A DNA stretch of 64,000 bases. It comes from Metaruminococcus_A sp050943475. Lineage in GTDB: Bacteria; Bacillota; Clostridia; Oscillospirales; Ruminococcaceae. Below the pieces are notes generated by a model. It was given only the letters and a program-made list of their open reading frames with translations, did no database searches and was not told the origin of the DNA. The stretch spans positions 1 to 64,000 of the forward strand of contig JBMNPF010000013.1 of assembly GCA_050943475.1 (NCBI GenBank), given 5' to 3'. The position numbers and the translations under genes were made by a program. Positions 58,779-64,000 of this stretch are shown here, piece after piece (the first letter of the stretch is position 1; each line of letters begins with the position of its first letter).

Positions 58779-59717
58779 ATGCAAACTATACTTCATCAAA
58801 TCCTTGCCGAAATTCAAAAGGTTGTCATTGGCAAGGAATCGGTTGTTGAAACTTTATTGACGGCTATTTTAGCTGACGGTCATGTCCTGCTGGATGATAT
58901 TCCTGGCGTTGGCAAAACGACACTTGCTATTGCAATTAGTCGTGCACTTGGGTTGGATTTTCGACGTATCCAGTTCACTCCAGATGTACTACCGTCTGAT
59001 ATTACAGGATATTCCCTTTATGATAAACAGAGCGGTGAGTTGATTTATATGCCTGGGGTGGTAACGGCGGCGAATATTCTGCTAGGAGATGAAATTAATC
59101 GTACGTCGAGCAAAACCCAGTCTGCGCTTTTAGAGGCAATGGAGGAGCGGCAGGTTACGGTGGATGGCAAGACGCATCCGCTGAAAAACCCCTTTTTGGT
59201 TATTGCAACTCAAAATCATGTTGGTACCTCTGGCACGCAACAGCTTCCTTTTGCGCAGCTTGACCGGTTTCTTGTCCGGCTGAAAATTGGTTATCCGGAT
59301 TTTGAAAGCCAAATGGAAATTATTCGTGACCGTCAACAGGAAAATCCCGTAGATAGAATCCGGCAAATTACCAACAGTCAAATGATTCTTCAAATGCAGA
59401 AAGAGACACAAAATGTAATAGTTAAGGACAGCTTGCTTGCTTATATCACTCGCCTCACTATGGCAACGCGGGAGCATCCGGATATTGAGCTCGGTGTTAG
59501 TCCGCGTGGAGCATTGTGTACAAATCGAATGGCAAAAGCCTGCGCGTATCTAGCAGGGAGGGACTATATGATTCCAGAAGATGTGCGTTCTGTGTTTATT
59601 GATGTATGTAGCCACCGAATTTTGCTGAGTCAGAGAGCAAGGGCTGGAATGGCGACTGCGGAGCAGGTGCTTTGTGAGGTTCTAAAAATGACCCCGGTGC
59701 CTGATGGAACAAAATGA
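58779..59717 (+). CDS. MoxR-type AAA ATPase
   Basis: A 312-residue AAA+ ATPase: Walker A PGVGKTTL (about 42-49), Walker B ILLGDEINR, sensor-1 ATQN, and PFAQLDRFLVRLKIGYPDFE with the arginine finger region. MoxR proteins act as chaperones in assembly of VWA/DUF58-linked complexes. The next gene, a DUF58 protein, overlaps by 4 nt, the classical MoxR-DUF58 pairing. Substrate complex unknown. Confidence 0.92.
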   Translation: MQTILHQILAEIQKVVIGKESVVETLLTAILADGHVLLDDIPGVGKTTLAIAISRALGLDFRRIQFTPDVLPSDITGYSLYDKQSGELIYMPGVVTAANILLGDEINRTSSKTQSALLEAMEERQVTVDGKTHPLKNPFLVIATQNHVGTSGTQQLPFAQLDRFLVRLKIGYPDFESQMEIIRDRQQENPVDRIRQITNSQMILQMQKETQNVIVKDSLLAYITRLTMATREHPDIELGVSPRGALCTNRMAKACAYLAGRDYMIPEDVRSVFIDVCSHRILLSQRARAGMATAEQVLCEVLKMTPVPDGTK

Positions 59718-60859
59718 AAAAGAAATTTATTTGGAAGTGGCTAGTTTGGTTGGGATGGCTACTGAACGCAGCAGTCTTACATCTATTTGGAAATAATGCT
59801 GCTACTCTGACGATTTTGATTCTTTCAATAGTAATACCGTTTTTGATTGCCATACCAACTTTATGGTTGGCTGGGCATATCCAGGTGGACTTAGTTGTTC
59901 CGTCCAAGGGGCGTTTAAATGAGGAAATGACAGGATATATTCAGGTTAGAAGAAGCAGACTGTTTCCTGTAGCCAAGGTTTCCTGTACCATTTGTTGTGA
60001 AAACAAATTTACCGGAGAGTGCTTGGAGACGATGCTAATATGCAAGGCAAAAAAGAGCAAGGCGAGTAAAATCCCGTTCTGTTTTACAACCACTCATTGT
60101 GGGACAATTCAGGTTTCCGTATCCGAACTTATTGCCTACGATTTATTTGGTTTATTCATACGAACGTTTCCTATTACAACTCAAAGTAATATTGTAATTG
60201 CTCCGGATGTATTTTCGATTGATATTTGTTTGGCGGAGGATTCTGTTATTCCCTCTGAAAGTACCGACTACTCTATGACAAAATCCGGAAACGATTCATC
60301 TGAAACCTATTCCATTCGAGAATATGTTCCTGGGGATTCTATCCGAAGTATTCATTGGAAACTCTCTCAAAAAACAGATAAACTTATGGTGCGGGAATAT
60401 GGGCTTCCAATATCCAATCAAATTTTGTTACTGCTTGCACCCCTGCAAAATGTTACCGCTGGACAACTCCATATAATGGCAGAGGCATTTTTTTCCCTTT
60501 CTTCTGCTCTTGTTCAGCAAGGTGTATCCCATACCCTTGCTTGGAGAGATAGCCAAGCAAACGCTTTGGTTTTTTCTTGTATTGAGGGAAACGAAGATTT
60601 AGAGGTTGTTTTACCGTTGCTTCTTGGCAGTCCAGTGTATGCTTGTAGTGAAATTGCTTTGGAAGAAGCCAACAGCAGGCTTCAGGCGTTTTCTCACGTT
60701 GTTGTAATTGGCGGCGGCTTTCAGGACAATTCAAATGTTGAAGGACGTGTAACGCTATTGGTTCCTTCATCAGAAATCGTTGGTGTTCCAAACGGATGTT
60801 ATTCCGTGACCTTTTCAGAAAATGGCTATCGCCAAGAATTAAACGTATTGGAGATATGA
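59714..60859 (+). CDS. DUF58-domain protein
   Basis: A 381-residue protein with two N-terminal membrane helices (about 7-60), a beta-rich middle, and a DUF58 core with SIREYVPGDSIRSIHWKLSQ and KLMVREYG, the family hallmark. The C-terminal part resembles a VWA-like fold without a clear MIDAS. DUF58 proteins partner with MoxR and transglutaminase-like membrane proteins at the cell envelope. ATGA overlap with moxR. Confidence 0.88.
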   Translation: MKKKFIWKWLVWLGWLLNAAVLHLFGNNAATLTILILSIVIPFLIAIPTLWLAGHIQVDLVVPSKGRLNEEMTGYIQVRRSRLFPVAKVSCTICCENKFTGECLETMLICKAKKSKASKIPFCFTTTHCGTIQVSVSELIAYDLFGLFIRTFPITTQSNIVIAPDVFSIDICLAEDSVIPSESTDYSMTKSGNDSSETYSIREYVPGDSIRSIHWKLSQKTDKLMVREYGLPISNQILLLLAPLQNVTAGQLHIMAEAFFSLSSALVQQGVSHTLAWRDSQANALVFSCIEGNEDLEVVLPLLLGSPVYACSEIALEEANSRLQAFSHVVVIGGGFQDNSNVEGRVTLLVPSSEIVGVPNGCYSVTFSENGYRQELNVLEI

Positions 60860-60869
60860 GGGAGGCATT

Positions 60870-62234
60870 ATGAAAGTTCAAAACAATATTGGCCTCAGCT
60901 TTCATGTATCTGAACAGGAAAAACACGTTTTTTTAAAACAATCTGTTAAATTGTTTCTGGCAGAGCTTTTATTTTTGGGGATTTCAGCGGGCTTTTTAAG
61001 TATGGCAGAACGAAATGATTTGCTTCTGTATCTGTTGCCGGGCGTGCTGATGATAGGTTTAGAATGGCTGCTTTGGCGTCTAAATCGGCGTTTGCTTTGG
61101 CTGAATGCAGCTTTAGTTTTTTTTATTTTAATAATTATACTGGTAAAATTAGGGCTTTTCTTAGACGGTGCTGGAACTTTTTTAAATGCCTTGTTTACTG
61201 CAAGTGAATCCCGACAGGCTTATCAGTATGAACACTATGTCGTTTCCGGCGTTGATTCTGGGCTTGTGCTTTTCTTTGTCATGGTGGGGATTATCACTGC
61301 GGTTCTTTGTGAAATTATATTGGAAATCCATCGTAAGGGTGTTATTATCTTCTTCGTTTTATTATGTTTGGTGTTCGGTGTTCAAATTTATTTTGGCGTT
61401 TTTCCCCACGAGGGATGGATGCTTTTGCTTTTTAGCAGTTCTATATTGTCGGTCGGATATTTGGTCAGTGATGGAAAAGGAGTACTTGCCTGTTTGATGT
61501 TGGCAGTTCTGATTTTATTAATATCATTGTGTACTTTTGCGGTATATCCAGGCGAAAATCAGACGCTTACAGTCTGGTCTACAGAAATTCGCGACTATCT
61601 GGATGCGCATATATCACCTCCAGTTTCAGACGGGATATCGTCTCATCCCAATTACTCGCAACAACAGGGAAAAAAGGAAGATGTTGAAGAAAATGAGGAG
61701 GGCTTTGAAGCGAAAAAGGAGTCTGAAGGTTTTTTAGGGGCACATATTGGAACGATTGCACAGGTTGAATCTTGGGTTGTAACCTATTTATCTGTGATTT
61801 TTATAGCATTTTTTCTGCTTGTTAGTTGCCGTTTCGGTTATCGTGCTTGGAAAATGAAACGATGGCGAGATGAATTTAATAACTTAAATCCTTCCAGAGC
61901 AATCCGAAGCATGTTTTTCTATTTAATAGGGGAGCTAAAAGCAGTAGGATTGCAAAATAAAAACGTTGATTATCTTGAATACACAGAACAAATTGCAAAA
62001 CTTGTATCACCCGTTTGCGCGAAAGACTATTATGATGCCGTTTTGCTTTGGCAGGAGGCCGAATATAGCGAGCATACGATGACAGAAGCACAGCGCATGA
62101 GTATGTGTTCTACTGTGGGGAGAATTACACAGGAAAGCTATTCTCAAGGTGGTTTTCAAATGAAACTTAAAGTGAAGAGCTTTCAACTTTTTGGAAAGGA
62201 AGGGAAAAGGCGTGGCAAGAAAAAATCTTCTTAA
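60870..62234 (+). CDS. Polytopic membrane protein (TgpA-like N-terminal region, no transglutaminase)
   Basis: A 454-residue protein with about eight membrane helices in residues 25-225, a soluble extracellular acidic linker (about 250-290: KKEDVEENEEGFEAKKE), a further helix (about 300-325) and a basic cytoplasmic tail of helical character ending GKEGKRRGKKKSS. Position after MoxR and DUF58 is that of the DUF3488-transglutaminase protein TgpA, but the Cys-His-Asp transglutaminase core is not seen. The tail may be a DUF4129-like remnant. Confidence 0.72.
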   Translation: MKVQNNIGLSFHVSEQEKHVFLKQSVKLFLAELLFLGISAGFLSMAERNDLLLYLLPGVLMIGLEWLLWRLNRRLLWLNAALVFFILIIILVKLGLFLDGAGTFLNALFTASESRQAYQYEHYVVSGVDSGLVLFFVMVGIITAVLCEIILEIHRKGVIIFFVLLCLVFGVQIYFGVFPHEGWMLLLFSSSILSVGYLVSDGKGVLACLMLAVLILLISLCTFAVYPGENQTLTVWSTEIRDYLDAHISPPVSDGISSHPNYSQQQGKKEDVEENEEGFEAKKESEGFLGAHIGTIAQVESWVVTYLSVIFIAFFLLVSCRFGYRAWKMKRWRDEFNNLNPSRAIRSMFFYLIGELKAVGLQNKNVDYLEYTEQIAKLVSPVCAKDYYDAVLLWQEAEYSEHTMTEAQRMSMCSTVGRITQESYSQGGFQMKLKVKSFQLFGKEGKRRGKKKSS

Positions 62235-63111
62235 CGGCTTTGTCTTTTTTATGGCCATTATTCTACTGGTATCCATGTCTTCTTGCCGAAAAAGAATCGT
62301 TCCTGATACAAGTGAACTGGAAAGCAGTTCGGTTCAAAGTGATATTAAAGAGGCGGAAAGTCAAACAGATACATCAGAAGAAACCTCGACGGAATCAGAA
62401 CAAGAAAATAATGACGAATCTGAATCGTCAAACAGTAGTCCTGCTAGTTCAAACGAAAAGCAGCAAGTAAATACTAATACCTCCGCCCCGGCGTCCTCTA
62501 TTGAGGTGCCGGATGCTAACGACGGGCAGGCAAAGCCCTCTGAAGAAGGAAATACCATTGGTGCCGTCGTAGACCAATATACAAATTTGCTGAATGAAGG
62601 TCTCGGTACTTTATATGAATGTCAAATTCCGTTTGTGTATTTGGAATTAGTACCAGAGTACCAAACCATTAATAGAAATTCTTCTTTGCATCAGTTCATT
62701 TTGGAAGCTGGTGGATATAATGTGGCAGAAAAATTGATGGATGATTCGCTTGTGGTGAATACCGAATGGCTTAAGCGGAAAAACCCGGGTTTAATCGTCA
62801 AATTTGTTTCGCCTTCTGTATTAGGTTCCAATGTGACAAGTACACAAGCTGCATCTTCCTTTTATAGTCAATATGTTTCACAAAACGGGTGGAATGGCAT
62901 CAGTGCTGTAATTAACCGAAAGGTGATTCTGCTTTCGAGTGAACTACTGAACTCAGAAAACGGAAAATTTATAGGGAAACTATATTTGGCAAGGGCTATG
63001 CATCCTGAACTGTTTTCGGATTTTGATGTAGATTCTATCTGCTCCCAGGTGCTGGGCGAAAAAGGGTGTTATTATTACGGTTTAACAATGGGGGAACAGT
63101 ATGTTGACTGA
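62212..63111 (+). CDS. Lipoprotein with a half TroA/BtuF-type binding domain
   Basis: A 299-residue protein starting at GTG 62212 (AAGGAAGGG 8 nt upstream). It has a lipoprotein-type signal (VSMSSC), an acidic Ser/Glu/Thr-rich linker (about 25-115), then a globular part with VVDQYTNLLNEGLGTLYECQ, GGYNVAEKL, a NPGLIVKFVSP segment and a closing RAMHPELFSDFDVDSICSQV. The last is the pattern that ends TroA/BtuF-family iron- or cobalamin-binding proteins. Only about one lobe is present, so ligand binding would need a partner, or it is a derived scaffold. Confidence 0.7.
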   Translation: MARKNLLNGFVFFMAIILLVSMSSCRKRIVPDTSELESSSVQSDIKEAESQTDTSEETSTESEQENNDESESSNSSPASSNEKQQVNTNTSAPASSIEVPDANDGQAKPSEEGNTIGAVVDQYTNLLNEGLGTLYECQIPFVYLELVPEYQTINRNSSLHQFILEAGGYNVAEKLMDDSLVVNTEWLKRKNPGLIVKFVSPSVLGSNVTSTQAASSFYSQYVSQNGWNGISAVINRKVILLSSELLNSENGKFIGKLYLARAMHPELFSDFDVDSICSQVLGEKGCYYYGLTMGEQYVD

Positions 63112-64000
63112 GGCACAAAAAAAGGAAACAATACAAACGCTAATTCAGCATGCTGATTGTTATCCTCAAATGGAGCCGACCGATGCAGTAAAGCTCTTAT
63201 ATCAAAATGAATTTGCAGGCGGCCATCTCATTACAGATGAATCTGCTTGTATAAACTGGCTTAAGCAGGAATGTGACTCGGTTCAACCGTTGGCTCGTGC
63301 TGCTGAATCATTGGGCAATGGGATTGTACGAATACATCTATCTGACGTAAAACAAAAGGGGTATTCTTTGCGTTCGATTGCCCGGTGCTTCATGAATACG
63401 GCAAGAACACATCAGGGAAATCAAACTGCTTTTCGAGAAAAACTGGAACTGCTTAATCGATTGACACAAACTGGGGAATTTTCATTTACAAACGATACTT
63501 TTCAAACATATTTGAAAAGATATATTGAAACTGGATGTCCACCCGTTAGACATTCACCGGTGTTTCGCCAATGCTATCATCCGGCTTATCGGGTAATTAA
63601 CGAACGATACATCCGTTTATTACCTTTGATAAAATCGGTTGATGATTTATTAAAAAAACAGAATAGGGTTGTTCTCGCAATAGATGGCAGATGTGCATCC
63701 GGAAAGACAACAGCGGCGGAAATGCTTGCTTTTTTATGGAATGCCCCTGTTGTTCACATGGATGATTTTTTTCTACCGTCTGAATTACGTACCTCAGAAC
63801 GGCTAAATGAACCTGGTGGAAACGTACACTATGAACGATTTCAAGATGAGGTGTTGCCTGGATTACGTGTCGGCGGACAGATTAGTTATCGTAAATTTGA
63901 CTGTTCTACACTCCAGTATTCTGAGGTAATACATATTCCGCCGTCGTCGGTCGTCATTGTAGAAGGAGCTTATTGCCTTCATCCCCGGTTTGGCGACTAT
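63101..64000 (+). CDS. Uridine-kinase-like protein with N-terminal extra domain (partial)
   Basis: 300 codons are open to the window end. Residues about 1-180 form an unfamiliar domain (MLTEAQKKETIQTLIQHADC ... SLRSIARCFMNTARTHQG). From about 183 a P-loop kinase domain begins: VVLAIDGRCASGKTTAAEML (Walker A with the uridine-kinase SG-x-GKT variant), VVHMDDFFLPSELR (Asp pair of the nucleoside-binding site), then SSVVIVEGAYCLHP (Walker B-like). The fold matches the uridine kinase/phosphoribulokinase class. It overlaps the previous stop by 11 nt and would phosphorylate a nucleoside or nucleoside-like substrate after import. The C-terminus lies beyond the window. Confidence 0.8.
   Translation, partial: MLTEAQKKETIQTLIQHADCYPQMEPTDAVKLLYQNEFAGGHLITDESACINWLKQECDSVQPLARAAESLGNGIVRIHLSDVKQKGYSLRSIARCFMNTARTHQGNQTAFREKLELLNRLTQTGEFSFTNDTFQTYLKRYIETGCPPVRHSPVFRQCYHPAYRVINERYIRLLPLIKSVDDLLKKQNRVVLAIDGRCASGKTTAAEMLAFLWNAPVVHMDDFFLPSELRTSERLNEPGGNVHYERFQDEVLPGLRVGGQISYRKFDCSTLQYSEVIHIPPSSVVIVEGAYCLHPRFGDY

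Overview
The window reads as chromosomal DNA of a spore-forming, anaerobic Gram-positive in the Clostridia, most likely the Oscillospiraceae/Ruminococcaceae. Evidence is SpoVS, YpeB, a SpoIID-domain protein, a class B sortase, an Asp23/Gls24-FakA-RecG block, a short SufB/SufC pair, a superoxide-reductase-type desulfoferrodoxin, and AGGAGG-type ribosome binding sites. No species is claimed.

Layout. 1-1.1 kb is accessory: a partial HTH gene, a SLOG protein and a small unknown, lying on the 3' side of two tRNA-Ser genes (1.33-1.55 kb). 1.6-17.8 kb is core: an ECF S component with coaX, an AI-2E family permease, ymdB, spoVS, Asp23, fakA-like, recG, ypeB, then cysteine desulfurase-thiI-cinA-sortase B-SpoIID. 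17.9-19.2 kb has a small secreted metzincin-like protease and a membrane-anchored unknown. 19.4-23.6 kb is a regulatory block: sigma-like gene, XRE repressor, ImmA/IrrE peptidase, two PH-domain proteins and lexA. 23.8-28.5 kb has two TrkA-type proteins, a small Cys-rich protein, and an Rrf2 regulator followed by metY-cysK behind a Cys-ending leader peptide. 29.7-35.3 kb is a dipeptide/nickel-class ABC transporter with a structured leader RNA. 35.3-37.1 kb has DsrE, lactate dehydrogenase and desulfoferrodoxin. 37.4-44.6 kb is a tetrapyrrole operon (hemA, siroheme-type dehydrogenase, hemC, cobA-hemD, hemB, hemL, CbiK-like), which supplies siroheme or cobalamin precursors and has no protoheme branch here. 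44.8-51.2 kb has thiol peroxidase, a frameshifted gapN, a degenerate sigma-like protein, a YoaK family protein, and MarR-sufC-sufB. 51.7-55.6 kb is accessory debris: an APH-type kinase, a repA interrupted by an amber codon, small HTH genes and a gene remnant.

55.9-64.0 kb (visibly more AT-rich) is the most unusual stretch. A promoter and intrinsic attenuator precede DUF3842, an ECF S component and a surface 5'-nucleotidase homologue that has lost its metal ligands. These are followed by MoxR, DUF58, a membrane protein, a lipoprotein carrying what looks like half a TroA/BtuF-type binding fold, and a two-domain uridine-kinase-like protein cut by the window end. I infer a ligand capture, import and phosphorylation system for a nucleoside-like or vitamin-like compound.

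Sulfur and Fe-S metabolism recur through the window: desulfurase/ThiI, IscR-like Rrf2 with MetY/CysK, siroheme synthesis, SufBC with a Cys-rich MarR regulator, and DsrE. All assignments come from reading the sequence and recalled family motifs; no database search was run.
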